From: Parapedobacter pyrenivorans_A
Lineage (GTDB): Bacteria; Bacteroidota; Bacteroidia; Sphingobacteriales; Sphingobacteriaceae
Reading direction: 5' to 3'
DNA: 64,000 bases
NCBI RefSeq assembly: GCF_041925275.1
Contig: NZ_JBHEUZ010000002.1
Location: 124,001-188,000, forward strand
Shown here: positions 17,326 to 27,400 of the stretch, one piece after another
Layout: every line of letters starts with the position of its first letter
How positions within the stretch are numbered: position 1 is the first letter of the stretch
Made by a program: the position numbers and the translations under genes
The notes under the pieces: model-generated
Told to the model about the DNA's origin: nothing
The model's database searches: none
The model's input: the letters and a program-made list of their open reading frames with translations, nothing else

Positions 17326-18584
17326 GGTGTCGGTCTTCTGCCCCGGCCTCTTCCTTGTGTTTCACTGGCCAGTACCACTTGCCCATCCGGTTTCAGCCGC
17401 CAGGGGACGACGGGGTTGAAATGATAGCCGCCACTGGAGCCGCGTGCTTCGACCAACTCTTGCAAGAAAGGTTGGCGGTAGCCGGTTTCGTCGTACGCCC
17501 TGCTCATGATCACCGTTTCGCGCCCATCCCATTGCCAAAGGAAACGAAATGCGGTATGCGCTTTATCCAAGACCGGATGCTGCAGGCGCGCCGGATACCA
17601 GTTCTTGCCGTTGTCTACGCTCACCTCCACGGTGGTAATTTTACCTCTTCCTGACCACGCGATTCCGCGGATCTCCATCCACCCTTTTTCCACGCTGACC
17701 GGAAAGGTCGGAAACGTGATGATGGAGCGTGCGTCCATCACAACGCTGAATTGCCTGATTTTGCCGTCTTTGATGCGTTCGGTATATTTAGAAGTTTCTT
17801 CCCGGGTCATGAATGGCGAGTCTGACAATTCGATGCGCCTGAGCCATTTGATAGACGTGTTTCCTTCCCACCCCGGTAGGAACAGACGCGCCGGGTAACC
17901 TTGTTCGGGCCTTACCGCCTCGCCGTTTTGGGCGTATACGATCATGGCGTCGTCCAGTCCCTTGCTGATGGGGATGCTCCGTGTCATCACGGCGGCATCG
18001 CCCCCTTCGGCGAGGAACCAGCTCGCTTTGGGCTTGAGGCCAACTTCGCGGAACAACGTCGAAAGCATGACCCCCGTCCATTCGGATTGGCTGGTCAGGC
18101 CGCAGATATGTTGCGGTGTCAGCTCTTCATTACCCCCGCGGTAGTTGCCCGAACATTCGAGAAACCGGATTTGCGATACCGACGGGAACCGCTTCAGATC
18201 GCGGAGCGTAAACTTCAAGGGGCGCTCGACCATGCCATGGATCAGCAACTCGTATTTTTCAGGGTCAATGGCAGGAACGCCCCCATGATGGCGCTCGAAA
18301 TGGAGGTCGGAAGGCGTGATGATGCCATAGAAATCCTGCAGCGGACTGCGGGATGACGTGAAGGACGTCAATTTTTCCAATTGTTCGGCCGGTGAGCGCG
18401 TGCCCAATTTCCCTGGAAACGGCCCCAGCTTCTTGGTGGGGTCGTCAGATGCGCTCATTGGCAGTCCGGCCGTTTGGATCACCCGCTCGAACGGCCCTTG
18501 GGTAAGGACCAATCCCATCGCTGCCACGCGCCCGATCAATTGGCGCCGATTGATTTTTTCAAGATGATTATCTTCTTTCATCAT
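17322..18584 (-). CDS. soxC: SoxC-like molybdopterin sulfite dehydrogenase catalytic subunit
   Basis: A 420-residue member of the sulfite oxidase family. It has a Tat-type signal (NRRQLIGRVAAMGLVL, residues 12-27), an oxidoreductase molybdopterin-binding domain with the Mo-ligating cysteine C144 in RFLECSGNYRG, and a C-terminal Mo-co dimerisation domain (about 280-400; WSGRGKITTVEVSVDNGKNW). SoxC with its cytochrome partner SoxD oxidises sulfite, or protein-bound sulfane sulfur in the full Sox system, in the periplasm. No soxXA, soxYZ or soxB is seen here, so free sulfite oxidation is the likelier role. It follows the cytochrome gene by 24 bases. Start may be either of two consecutive ATGs. 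Confidence 0.9.
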   Translation of the reverse strand: MMKEDNHLEKINRRQLIGRVAAMGLVLTQGPFERVIQTAGLPMSASDDPTKKLGPFPGKLGTRSPAEQLEKLTSFTSSRSPLQDFYGIITPSDLHFERHHGGVPAIDPEKYELLIHGMVERPLKFTLRDLKRFPSVSQIRFLECSGNYRGGNEELTPQHICGLTSQSEWTGVMLSTLFREVGLKPKASWFLAEGGDAAVMTRSIPISKGLDDAMIVYAQNGEAVRPEQGYPARLFLPGWEGNTSIKWLRRIELSDSPFMTREETSKYTERIKDGKIRQFSVVMDARSIITFPTFPVSVEKGWMEIRGIAWSGRGKITTVEVSVDNGKNWYPARLQHPVLDKAHTAFRFLWQWDGRETVIMSRAYDETGYRQPFLQELVEARGSSGGYHFNPVVPWRLKPDGQVVLASETQGRGRGRRPTP

Positions 18585-18608
18585 TGGATTTGTTGATTCA
18601 TGCCGAAG

Positions 18609-19217
18609 CTACTTGATTTCCGGACCACCTTTTCGGTCGTCTGGTATAAACGAAGCCCTTGCTGGCATTTCCACTTGGGGAAGCCGCTTCGCATCCATGA
18701 CTTCGTTCGAATCGATGATGCCGTTCGCTGACAACAGATAGGCGGTCAGCTGATAGACTTCTTCATCGGTGAGTGTTCCAGGCATGTTGAAGGGCATCGT
18801 CCGCCGGATGTAGTCGAATAACGTGGTTGCATACGGCCAGTACGTGCCAATCGACTTCTGCTCGCTGCTGATGAGCACGTCATATGGCCCCTCATCGCCG
18901 TTCAGTCCATGGCACGCGGCACACTTGGCCAGGTAAATCGTTCTTCCCGCTTTAGCGCTTCCTGTCCCGTTCGGCAAGCCCTTACCATCCGGCCGGATAT
19001 CGATATCCCAGCGTGCGATGTCCGATTCGGTGGCATGTTTGCCAAAGCCGAAACGTTTCGGCCATGTTGCTTCTTCGGTTGACGCTGAAGCAACGGAACC
19101 CACAGCTTTTCCTGCCACTGACGGGTCCCCATCGCCGTCTTGCCGGATATCGCCCGTTCGGTGTGCATCTGAACAGGCAAACAGCATAAGCATACACATA
19201 ACGACAAAGTACCTCAT
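18609..19217 (-). CDS. soxD: SoxD-like cytochrome c lipoprotein, sulfite dehydrogenase electron acceptor
   Basis: A 202-residue predicted lipoprotein (MLMLFAC, lipobox Cys15) with one class I haem site CAACH at residues 99-103 and candidate axial methionines at 141 and 145 (MPFNMPGTLTDEE). The segment before the haem site (TESDIARWDIDIRPDGKGLPNGTG) is typical of SoxD/SorB cytochromes that partner sulfite dehydrogenases. It should take electrons from SoxC and pass them to the respiratory chain. The lipid anchor replaces the soluble or membrane-spanning forms seen elsewhere. It is the first large gene of the soxDC transcript, preceded by a 41-codon ORF. Confidence 0.85.
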   Translation of the reverse strand: MRYFVVMCMLMLFACSDAHRTGDIRQDGDGDPSVAGKAVGSVASASTEEATWPKRFGFGKHATESDIARWDIDIRPDGKGLPNGTGSAKAGRTIYLAKCAACHGLNGDEGPYDVLISSEQKSIGTYWPYATTLFDYIRRTMPFNMPGTLTDEEVYQLTAYLLSANGIIDSNEVMDAKRLPQVEMPARASFIPDDRKGGPEIK

Positions 19218-19274
19218 AGTAGTAATGCTATTTACATTATCCCTTGGTGCGAAGCGGAAACTGTGAGGGGCTAG

Positions 19275-19400
19275 TCAAGTACTATCGCGCTGAAATCGTG
19301 ACCTAAAAGATCTACCAATAGGAGCTGCTAGCGGCCCCATCAATCTTCCAATTACGCGGATTAGTAATACGGGTTCGTCAACTTGTTCCTCGGTTTTCAT
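19275..19400 (-). CDS. Possible small protein or leader ORF (41 aa) ahead of soxDC
   Basis: An ATG at 19400 opens a 41-codon frame ending at TGA 19275-19277. The product starts with an acidic stretch (MKTEEQVDEP) and continues as a basic, hydrophobic segment containing LLIRVIGRLMGPLAAP. It begins 22 bases after a perfect -7 box and lies 57 bases before the cytochrome start. I recognise no family. It could be a real small membrane-associated protein, a leader peptide, or chance. Confidence 0.35.
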   Translation of the reverse strand: MKTEEQVDEPVLLIRVIGRLMGPLAAPIGRSFRSRFQRDST

Positions 19401-19422
19401 CGTGATTTTTTTATATATCAAA

Positions 19423-19430
19423 CAAATCTA
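19423..19430 (-). promoter_or_regulatory. Predicted -7 box for the soxDC transcript
   Basis: On the minus strand TAGATTTG, an exact TAnnTTTG. No inverted repeat of the TACTAA type is present here, so soxDC may not belong to the same regulon as the receptors. The -33 region falls in the end of the MoaE gene and is not convincing. Confidence 0.4.
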
Positions 19431-19449
19431 GGGATAATGTGTCCGTATT

Positions 19450-19884
19450 TTAAACGGCTCCTTTCACCTGGTAAGAGCCTCCTTCGAAAGCCGGTTCGCC
19501 CAAAATTGGTAACTCCGCCTTTATCCTATTTACCAACTGCTTACAAAGGCTAGATGCGGTGGCCCGCCGGGGAGCTACCACCTTCACAAAAAAAAAGCAT
19601 TCCCCCGTATGTACGCGCCCCAAGCTATGTTTAACGACCATCGTACTGTTGGGGTGCATACTCAACAACTCCCTCTTGATAACAGCCAACCGCTGTTCGC
19701 CCATATCTCGATGTGCCGTATAGTTTATAGCAGCCACCGCTTTGCCATCCAGCACGTCTGTCTGTACCCATCCCTGAAAAACAACGATTGAGCCCGATTC
19801 TACATCGGGCCAATCTTGGTGCAAGAATCTACCGAGCTGTACCTTGGTTATCGGCCCGTCGACGAAAAGCGAAGTGTTTACCAT
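19450..19884 (-). CDS. moaE: MoaE-like molybdopterin synthase catalytic subunit homologue
   Basis: A 144-residue protein from the ATG at 19884 (an in-frame ATG at 19944 would add 20 residues with no MoaE match). Family features are GSIVVFQGWV, INYTAHRDMGEQRL and HSLGRVHTGECFFFV. MoaE receives sulfur from MoaD to make molybdopterin, which the SoxC-type enzyme encoded nearby requires. The C-terminal active segment reads IKAELPILGEPAF where MoaE proteins usually have Kx(5-6)WKxE: the first lysine is kept, the second is replaced by glycine. It may be a degenerate or specialised copy. It lies downstream of the SusCD-DoxX operon and is probably co-transcribed with it. Confidence 0.72.
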   Translation of the reverse strand: MVNTSLFVDGPITKVQLGRFLHQDWPDVESGSIVVFQGWVQTDVLDGKAVAAINYTAHRDMGEQRLAVIKRELLSMHPNSTMVVKHSLGRVHTGECFFFVKVVAPRRATASSLCKQLVNRIKAELPILGEPAFEGGSYQVKGAV

Positions 19885-20008
19885 TTTCTTGTCAAGATAC
19901 CTGAAGTGCGCTCGAAAATACCCCAATGATAACTTACTCGTCATTATTCACCTACAGCACATCCAACGCTGTTGCAGACAGGTTCTGCATGTTTTGTTGC
20001 GCAGCCAT

Positions 20009-21691
20009 TTAACGGTAATTACCTGCCTCCAATTTGCCTTTAGATAGCTTGTAATCCTTTTCGACCCGATCCAAAACGACGTAAAGCGAGTCCCGGTTCT
20101 CATCGATGCCATTCAAGATTACGCGGTCTCCGCCGTTGAGGGCTTGATACTGGACGATGAATCGCTCCCGGGTTTCCCTGGCGGCGAGTTCATCCGCCCG
20201 TGCGAATTCGCGTAAGCGCCTTGTCGTGCGTGCCCGGGGATGCACATACTCAGCCTCGTTGCCCAAACGGGCCTTTACGTCTGCAGGTATCCACTCTTCC
20301 CTGCTGATGGCAGGTTCATCTACCGACGAGAGTGTGCGGATCGTGCGGCTACGTGCGCCGCCGTCTCCACCCGCGCCCGCCGTTACGTTCCGGGCATCGG
20401 GTATCAATTTAAACTTATCCTCCAGGTACAGGGTGTTGGAAACCGTATCGACGTAGTAATGGAAGGCGCGTTGGCCACCGGCTACTCCGGACAGCTCAAA
20501 CGTACGGTTGACATCCCGTTTGGGGTCTCCGCCACCGTTTGACAGATCGAGCGCCAAGGGGCGGTTTACCCGAAAGGATAGGGTAGACCAGTTTTCAAAT
20601 GTGGCTGACTGCCAACGGATGGAATCCAATGGATTGAACGCGATTTCCCGACCGTTTAACCTGAATTCCGTCACTTGGTAATTTCCGCGCAATTCCTTCA
20701 CGCCAGCAGTAGACGGTTGTTTGTAGGGGTCGTACAGGAAGTCGATCAATTGCAGGTAGAAGAATACGCCGATAAATACGAATAGGATCAAGGATTTGAT
20801 CGTGACTCGCGCATACTGTACCAATCCGTTGAACCTAGGGAAAGTGAGGTTTACCTGCGCAGGCAGTTGATGGATGAATACACGTGCGAACGGATGGTAG
20901 TATGGCACCAAAAGAAATAACCCCAGCAATACAAAATACGAACTGTAAACATGTACACCGCCGTCATAAGCGAAGTTGACCACGGCAATCGCACCCAACG
21001 TGCCGACCAGCAAAGCCGCGCCGATACCTACGGTTTTCCGGAAAAGTAAGAGCGCACCAGCTGCGACTTCCAGCACGCCCGCGAAAATCTGATACCACGG
21101 CACAATGCCAAAAGACATCCAGAAAATCTTTTGCGACGTGAGGTCTCCATAATTCGTATCCAGTATCCCTAGCGATGGATAGGGCATTTGCACCGGTAGC
21201 AACTTGGTAAAACCAAAGCCAATGATGCCCAAGCCAGCGCGGTATCTTACCACCAGATTCAGCCAGTAATACCACCGTTCAAAGTTTCGAGGGATACGAC
21301 GTGCCGCTTTGGCCAGCCACGTCCAGATTAATCCTCCTGCTGTTGCGATAAGCAACGTCGTCAGCCAATTGGCGAATCCCAATAGCCGATAGCCGAAAAA
21401 GCTATTACCGAAAAGGTTGATGCCCGATCCAAATCGGCAAATATCATATAGGTCCCGATAATCTAGATTGGTCCAATCAATCCGGAATACGTGACTATAC
21501 CACAACGGGTTATTCGGCACGGATAATGCGATAAAGAAGATAAAGGCGATTCTGAAGAGGACTTTCTGGTACCCCTGCCAACGCGGCGTTATTTGCACGT
21601 CTAGGTGTGCGGTGTTTTGCTTGTCGGTACCTCCTGTCTGGGTAAGCGTTCCTGCTGCGGATCCCTGTCCAATGTTTGTTGATTCAGCCAT
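20009..21691 (-). CDS. Long DoxX-like integral membrane protein with C-terminal soluble domain (operon A)
   Basis: A 560-residue protein with about seven transmembrane segments (near 43-60, 102-127, 142-165, 187-216, 219-240, 247-270, 297-318) followed by about 240 soluble residues. The membrane part resembles the DoxX/HTTM superfamily (YRAGLGIIGFGFTKLLP, EVAAGALLLFRKT). The paralogue at 29038-30744 shares long stretches such as GFGFTK, LPVQMPYPS, DPYKQPSTAGVK and LDLSNGGG. DoxX-type proteins include a subunit of thiosulfate:quinone oxidoreductase, which would fit the sulfur context, but this family is not characterised. It follows the short DoxX-like gene by 21 bases. Function is unknown. 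Confidence 0.78.
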   Translation of the reverse strand: MAESTNIGQGSAAGTLTQTGGTDKQNTAHLDVQITPRWQGYQKVLFRIAFIFFIALSVPNNPLWYSHVFRIDWTNLDYRDLYDICRFGSGINLFGNSFFGYRLLGFANWLTTLLIATAGGLIWTWLAKAARRIPRNFERWYYWLNLVVRYRAGLGIIGFGFTKLLPVQMPYPSLGILDTNYGDLTSQKIFWMSFGIVPWYQIFAGVLEVAAGALLLFRKTVGIGAALLVGTLGAIAVVNFAYDGGVHVYSSYFVLLGLFLLVPYYHPFARVFIHQLPAQVNLTFPRFNGLVQYARVTIKSLILFVFIGVFFYLQLIDFLYDPYKQPSTAGVKELRGNYQVTEFRLNGREIAFNPLDSIRWQSATFENWSTLSFRVNRPLALDLSNGGGDPKRDVNRTFELSGVAGGQRAFHYYVDTVSNTLYLEDKFKLIPDARNVTAGAGGDGGARSRTIRTLSSVDEPAISREEWIPADVKARLGNEAEYVHPRARTTRRLREFARADELAARETRERFIVQYQALNGGDRVILNGIDENRDSLYVVLDRVEKDYKLSKGKLEAGNYR

Positions 21692-21712
21692 GGCGTTTCG
21701 TGGTCAAGTTGG

Positions 21713-23071
21713 TTATAATTTAAAGCCCAGTGTAAAGCGCCCGACTTTCTTGACCTCTTCGATGAGGTATTTTTTGTCAAGGCGATCCAAGCGTGCCAGC
21801 AAGGAGTCGCCGTTTGCGTTCAATCCTTCCAAGACGATGGTTTTGCTGTTGAGCCGTACGATGTCGAGCGACAAGCGGTCATCGGGATAGTTCGGGTTTC
21901 GGTTTTGGAGTACCAATTGCCCCTGATCGCCTTGCCCATTATACGAGTAATACTGACGGTCGCCCGCTAGTGCATACTCGTAGCTGCGCAGGCTATCTAC
22001 CCGCTCCAGCTTGATACCGTTGTATCGATTTTCCGTAACCGTGCTGTTCGAACGGATACTCACCGTATTCCATTTCTCAAAGACGACGTCCCTCCAACGT
22101 GTAGGATGATCCGGTGAATAAGCGATGGTGTCGCCGTTGACCACGAACAGGCCGACGTTATAGATTCCCGCTGCGCCTTCCAACCCGGGCGTCTCGGGAT
22201 AGTGCAGTGTGCCATGTTTGTAAATCGCATAGCTCTTCGCACCGAATACCACGACAAACAGTAGGGCAAAAGCACCTTTAAGTCCGATGCGCCACAGGCG
22301 TATCGGACTATCGGCCCAGCTGAACCGGAATGACGATGGCCGGGTGGGCTGGAGGTGTATCGTCAGTTGCGCAAACCGCTGAGCATCATAAAGAAACAAC
22401 ACGAACGTTAATGACAGCAAGAATAGCGAATACACATACCCGGTCCCTTCATATGCAAGGTCCGAAAGGAATACATTACCATAGAACGGAAGGATAAAAA
22501 TTACGGCAAGGAAAGCCGTACGTCTGAAGAGCAACAGGAGGGCAGACGCCACTTCGACCAAACCCAGGAAGGATAGGTAGGCTGGTGCCACGCCCAGGCT
22601 CAGAATGAAGTGTTTCCAGTGGCCGAAATAACCGTATCCCGTGTTGAGGTGGCTGATGGATGGCTCGGGCGCAAACGAGGGAAACAGCTTGACGAATCCG
22701 AACACAAATAATGCTGCGGCTAGCCGGTAACGCACGAGCACCCGCAGGTAATAGTACAGGTCGTCGTGATTGAGGCGCACGGGCTTTATCCGTTCACTGC
22801 GTTGCCATAAAATGACCGCTACAGCCGCGATTACTGCTAACACGATCCAATCCAGAAACGTACTCTCCGGCCCGAAAAAATGAGGCGTGAAAAGTACCAG
22901 GTTCAACACATCGATCACGAAGGTATCCCAGCGCAATGCGAAGAGCTGAGCATAAAAACTCCATTGGAACGGAATGGTCTGCAACAGGAAATAAATCAGC
23001 GCAAAGCGAATCAACCAATCCTGCGTGCGATGTTTTTGCGATCCCTGTACGGTGTGATGTTGAGTTGCCAT
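21713..23071 (-). CDS. Short DoxX-like integral membrane protein (operon A)
   Basis: A 452-residue polytopic protein with the same overall plan as its longer neighbour: an N-terminal DoxX/HTTM-like membrane half (FGFVKLFPS, EVASALLLLFRRT, SDLAYEGTGYVYSLFLL) and a C-terminal soluble beta-rich half ending DRLDKKYLIEEVKK. It pairs with the 560-residue protein, and the pair is duplicated at 29-32 kb. Likely the two form a heteromeric inner-membrane complex, an inference from conserved gene pairing. A role in handling the compound imported by the upstream SusCD pair, or in electron transfer to quinone, is possible. No catalytic residues are recognised. Confidence 0.78.
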   Translation of the reverse strand: MATQHHTVQGSQKHRTQDWLIRFALIYFLLQTIPFQWSFYAQLFALRWDTFVIDVLNLVLFTPHFFGPESTFLDWIVLAVIAAVAVILWQRSERIKPVRLNHDDLYYYLRVLVRYRLAAALFVFGFVKLFPSFAPEPSISHLNTGYGYFGHWKHFILSLGVAPAYLSFLGLVEVASALLLLFRRTAFLAVIFILPFYGNVFLSDLAYEGTGYVYSLFLLSLTFVLFLYDAQRFAQLTIHLQPTRPSSFRFSWADSPIRLWRIGLKGAFALLFVVVFGAKSYAIYKHGTLHYPETPGLEGAAGIYNVGLFVVNGDTIAYSPDHPTRWRDVVFEKWNTVSIRSNSTVTENRYNGIKLERVDSLRSYEYALAGDRQYYSYNGQGDQGQLVLQNRNPNYPDDRLSLDIVRLNSKTIVLEGLNANGDSLLARLDRLDKKYLIEEVKKVGRFTLGFKL

Positions 23072-23115
23072 GTTATATTATTGTTTGAACTTCTTTTATA
23101 CTCGCTACACCTGCA

Positions 23116-24456
23116 TCAATACCCGGGGTTCGGATCAAGGTCGTCGACCACTGTTTGGTTGTATGGAATTGGGAAAAGCAGCTTATTGGGATCTGTCACA
23201 TCCAATACTTCCGTTGCCCGCTCTGTCCGTACCAAATCGAACCACCGGTCACCTTCCAACGCAAACTCCAACCGGCGTTCATTCTCGATAGCCAGCAAAA
23301 TTCCATCGGCGTTAAGCCCTTCCAACGCTTCCAGCCCCGCACGCAACCGTACGGCATTCAAATCTGCAAGGGCACCGGTAAGGTCCTCGCCAATGCGCGC
23401 TTTGGCCTCTGCTCGGATTAGGTATTGTTCCGCGATACGAAGGATGTAAGCTGGATCCGTAAACGGGCTTCGGTAGTAGAGATTTCCATACCATTTCCCT
23501 TGATTGTCTTGTGCAATCAGGACATTTCGGTTCCCACCCGTAGTTGGCGTATTCAACAGGGCCACCAACGCATCATTCGGCGCCCATTGCCGCTGTCCGC
23601 CATTGATACTTGACTGCCAGAACGTACGATGTCCGTTTGTATTGTTTGCACTGTAGAATAGTTCGAAAATGGATTCCTTTGTCCCCCGGACATTGTCGGT
23701 AAAAAATGAACCGTACGGTCCGATTAGCTCGTAGTTGTTCGTTTGATTGATGATTTCCGTGGCAAATTGTTCGGCCAGCGCCCAGTCTCCTTGATATAAA
23801 TGAAAGCGAGCTTTCAAAGCACGTACCGTGTTCTTCGTCGCCCGGAAACGGTTGACGGTTTCGGGAAGCAGCGCAAAGGCCTGATCCAAGTCTGCGAGTA
23901 CTTGGGCATATGTCTGATCCAAGCTGCTCCGCGGAATCCCCCGTTTATCCGAACTGGACAACGTGGGTTCCGTAACGATCTGTACGCCGCCCCATGCACG
24001 GGCCAAATCAAAATAGGCCAACCCCCGGATAAAGTGGGCCTCCCCTGTGTATTGGTCTTTTGTTGCCTGATCAAAATCGTTTTGCAATGGCAAGCCAGGG
24101 ACGGCGGCTATCACGTGGTTTGCTCGATCAATCACCTCGTAAATGCCGGCCCACCCTTGTGCAATGTAGGTATTATCAGTGCTAATATCATGATCGATAA
24201 ACTGCTGTACGAAATTCTGGGAACCGGTCCACTGTACGTTGTCTCCGGATAGGTAGCCGAAAGCGGGATAGGTCCATCCGTAGTATGCATCGGCTCCAAG
24301 CCCGTTGTACACACCGTTGATGGCTGTTAAAGCCGATGCCCCATCGGTAATAGCATTCGTTCCGGAGAGCTCTTCCTTTGGCTCAACCGTGAGAAACGAT
24401 TCGCATGATGTAAGCAATAGCAAGGCACTGCTCAAACTATATAAGATTGTCTTCAT
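23116..24456 (-). CDS. SusD/RagB-family lipoprotein (operon A)
   Basis: A 446-residue lipoprotein with signal peptide MKTILYSLSSALLLLTSC followed by ESFLTVEPKEELSG. SusD hallmarks are GEAHFIRGLAYFDLARAWGG, the ILRIAEQYLIRAEAKARIG helix, ENERRLEFALEGDRWFDLVRT and the C-terminal PIPYNQTVVDDLDPNPGY. It partners the SusC encoded just upstream (19-base gap). The sulfur-type neighbours suggest that the pair imports something other than a simple glycan. SusD paralogue of the gene at 33077-34429. Confidence 0.94.
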   Translation of the reverse strand: MKTILYSLSSALLLLTSCESFLTVEPKEELSGTNAITDGASALTAINGVYNGLGADAYYGWTYPAFGYLSGDNVQWTGSQNFVQQFIDHDISTDNTYIAQGWAGIYEVIDRANHVIAAVPGLPLQNDFDQATKDQYTGEAHFIRGLAYFDLARAWGGVQIVTEPTLSSSDKRGIPRSSLDQTYAQVLADLDQAFALLPETVNRFRATKNTVRALKARFHLYQGDWALAEQFATEIINQTNNYELIGPYGSFFTDNVRGTKESIFELFYSANNTNGHRTFWQSSINGGQRQWAPNDALVALLNTPTTGGNRNVLIAQDNQGKWYGNLYYRSPFTDPAYILRIAEQYLIRAEAKARIGEDLTGALADLNAVRLRAGLEALEGLNADGILLAIENERRLEFALEGDRWFDLVRTERATEVLDVTDPNKLLFPIPYNQTVVDDLDPNPGY

Positions 24457-24475
24457 TTTTTTTCAATACTTAGTT

Positions 24476-27400
24476 CTAAAATGTGAGGTTAACTCCGAAC
24501 TGGAAGGAACGTGGCTGAGGCGGCGTACCCTGATCCAAACCCTGGATGTTCTGCTCTGACGACACATTGGATTCCGGGTCGGGACCTGTGTACTTGGTGA
24601 ATGTCAGTATGTTGCTGGCCAGCACATAAAAGCGTATATCTGCATATTTTGTTGCTTGTCGAGGCAGAGTGTAACCTAGCACCAGGTTTTTTAAACGGAC
24701 GAATGAGCCGTCTTCAAGGTAACGTGAACTCTGTTGCCGGCCGTAATTATCCCCAGCCACCAAACGCGGTACGGTGGTGTCATCGCCCGGTTGTTGCCAG
24801 CGGTCCAGTTGGCTTTTGAACAAAATCCGGTTGACATCCAGTTGTCCTCCGCGCTCACCGAAGAACCGCATCAGGTTCAGCACTTTATTCCCTTGCTGAA
24901 ACGTAAAGAGAAAATTCAGATCGAACTGTTTGTAGTTAAATGTATTGGAAAGCCCCCCGAAGTATTTTGGTTGGGCCGTTCCCAGTATTTGTCGGTCGGC
25001 GTCGTTGATCACCCCATTGTCATCGACATCCCGGAATACAGCGTCTCCGGTGTTTGGATCCACATAAAGCTGCTCCCACAGGTACCAGGATTGCAGTGGA
25101 TATCCCTCTTCGACGCGTACCCAACCACGGCTGTAGTAACTCAACGGTGTCTCCAGCTTTTCCACCTTGTTATCATTATGGGAGATATTGAAGTTCGTAC
25201 TCCATTGAAAATCCTTGGCCCGGACGTTGACCGAATTGATGGAAAATTCGAAGCCCCGATTGCTGATTTCGCCTGCATTGGCGAAATAGCTTTCGTAACC
25301 CAAGAGCGCAGGAACCGGAATCTGCAACAAGGCATCTTTCGTGTATTTCGAATAATAATTGAATTCGAGGTTTATCCGGTTGGCCAGCAAGCCTAGATCG
25401 ACCCCCACGTTGAACTGGCTTGTTTCTTCCCATTTAAGGTCTGGGTTACCCAACTGTTCCGGCGAAATCCCGGCATAGTCTCCTGCCCCGTCCAATGTGT
25501 AAGGTGCCACCCCATTCCAGAGCACCTTTGAAGCAAAATCGGCAATTCCTCCTTGATTTCCCAACACCCCGTAGCTTGCCCTTAGTTTGAGGTTGCTGAT
25601 TGCCTGCACCCCTCTCAGGAAGTCTTCTTCGTTCACCCGCCAGGCACCGCCGACAGCGGGGAAATAACCCCACCGATTGTTCTCGCCAAACCGCGACGAC
25701 CCATCAGCACGGAAGGTAAAATCCAGGTAGTATTTATTGCTAAAATTGTAATCAACCCGCCCGAAAAACGACGCCAAGGTAGCTTTACTCCACGATTGCG
25801 ATCCTGTTCGGTTTGCCGCCGCTGAAATAATCTTGAAATTATCATTGGGAAAACCCCGGCCCTCCGCTTGTGTCAGTTCCAATACCTCACCTTGCAAGGT
25901 GTTTCCGAAGAGGATGCCCAATGTATGCCTATCTTCGAACACATCATTATAGGCAATCGTCTGCTCGTTGACCCAAGTAGTATACTGCGAAAGCGCCGAA
26001 GTGGCCAGACCATTCGTGGGAGCCCTTCCCAGCAGCAATTTCGAATTCCAGTATTCGTGTTCGTTGTAATTGTTGTAATCCACGCCAAAGCTGGATTTGA
26101 ACGTAAGCTTTTCCAGGAATTTTAATTCGGCAAAGACGTTGCCCAGGTACCGTAGGCTTTTTGAGCCGATATCATAATTGTCTATCAACAATTGCGGATT
26201 GTCAAATCCCGCTGAAAAACCCGGGGTTCCGTCCGGATAGAATATCGGAGTTATAGTAGGTGAGTTGATGGCAGCTTGCAGCATTCCTCCCTGCGGGCCA
26301 TCACCCGCCCGCGCCTGATTTCGATCGGTTATATTGAAGCTGTTGCTCGCACCGAAGGTAGCCCAGTTCGTCAATTTTTGATCCAAGTTCAATTTTACGC
26401 TTGTGCGTTTCAGGTGAATTGGCTTCAATATTGATTCCTGACTGGTATAACTTCCACCCAAATAATAGGTCGTTTTATCCGTTCCACCCGTAATCGAAGC
26501 ATCCGCATTCAATAGTTTCGCTGTCCGGAACACCAAGCTTTGTCGATCGTAGGTTTGTTGCTCTTCAGGCAATCCACGCCCGCCTTCCGAAACCGGGCGG
26601 TACGGTTCGGGCAGGCCATTGTTTCGGTTCCACTCGTTCACCAGGGTAGCGTGTTCGGGGCCGGTGGTCAGTTCCCACAATTTTACGGCTTTTGCCGTGC
26701 CCTGCGAATAATTCACCTGCAACTTAGGGCGCGATTGATACGCGCCCCGCTTAGTCGTGATGATGACCACCCCATTGGCGCCCCGAGCACCGTAAATGGA
26801 AGTCGCCGTTGCATCTTTCAACACCTCGATACTCTCTATATCAGCAGGCGAAATATCGGCCAGCGGCGAGGTTGCACGCCCGCCGGTATCGAATGTTTGC
26901 AGCGATGTATTGTTTACATAGGTTCCGTCTATGATAAAAAGCGGATTATTCGTCGCGTTAATAGAGGTTGCCCCCCTGACGCGTATGTGTATCCCATCAC
27001 CCGGAACACCGGTGTTGGAATTGATTTGGACGCCCGCGGCAGCGCCCTGGAGTTGCGCATCCACACTGGCAACCGGGATGTTCTTCAGGTTTTCGGGATT
27101 CACTTTCGTTACCGATCCAACCAGGTCACTCCGTTTCTGGGTAGCATAACCAACAACCACAACCTCATCCAAGCCTGTGGCATCCTGCTCCAGCTCAATT
27201 GTGAGGGGGCTGCCATCGGCAACGACCTCCTTTGTCTTATAGCCGACAAAGGATACGGTAATTGTGTAGGGGAACTTTTGGCCAGTTACGAAACGGAATT
27301 GGCCACGGCTGTCGGTCTTAGTGCTATGCGTAACGCCTAACAACTGCAAAGAAGCACCTTCAAGAGGTCGCTTGGTGACTGCATCGACCACCACGCCATC

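Noticed and set aside
17322..19217. Complete Sox thiosulfate-oxidising system
   Set aside because: Only SoxC- and SoxD-like genes are found; soxX, soxA, soxY, soxZ and soxB are absent in the window.
24734..25396. Rightward 220-codon frame inside the operon A SusC gene
   Set aside because: Antisense shadow of a continuous SusC coding sequence with no independent start signal or motif.
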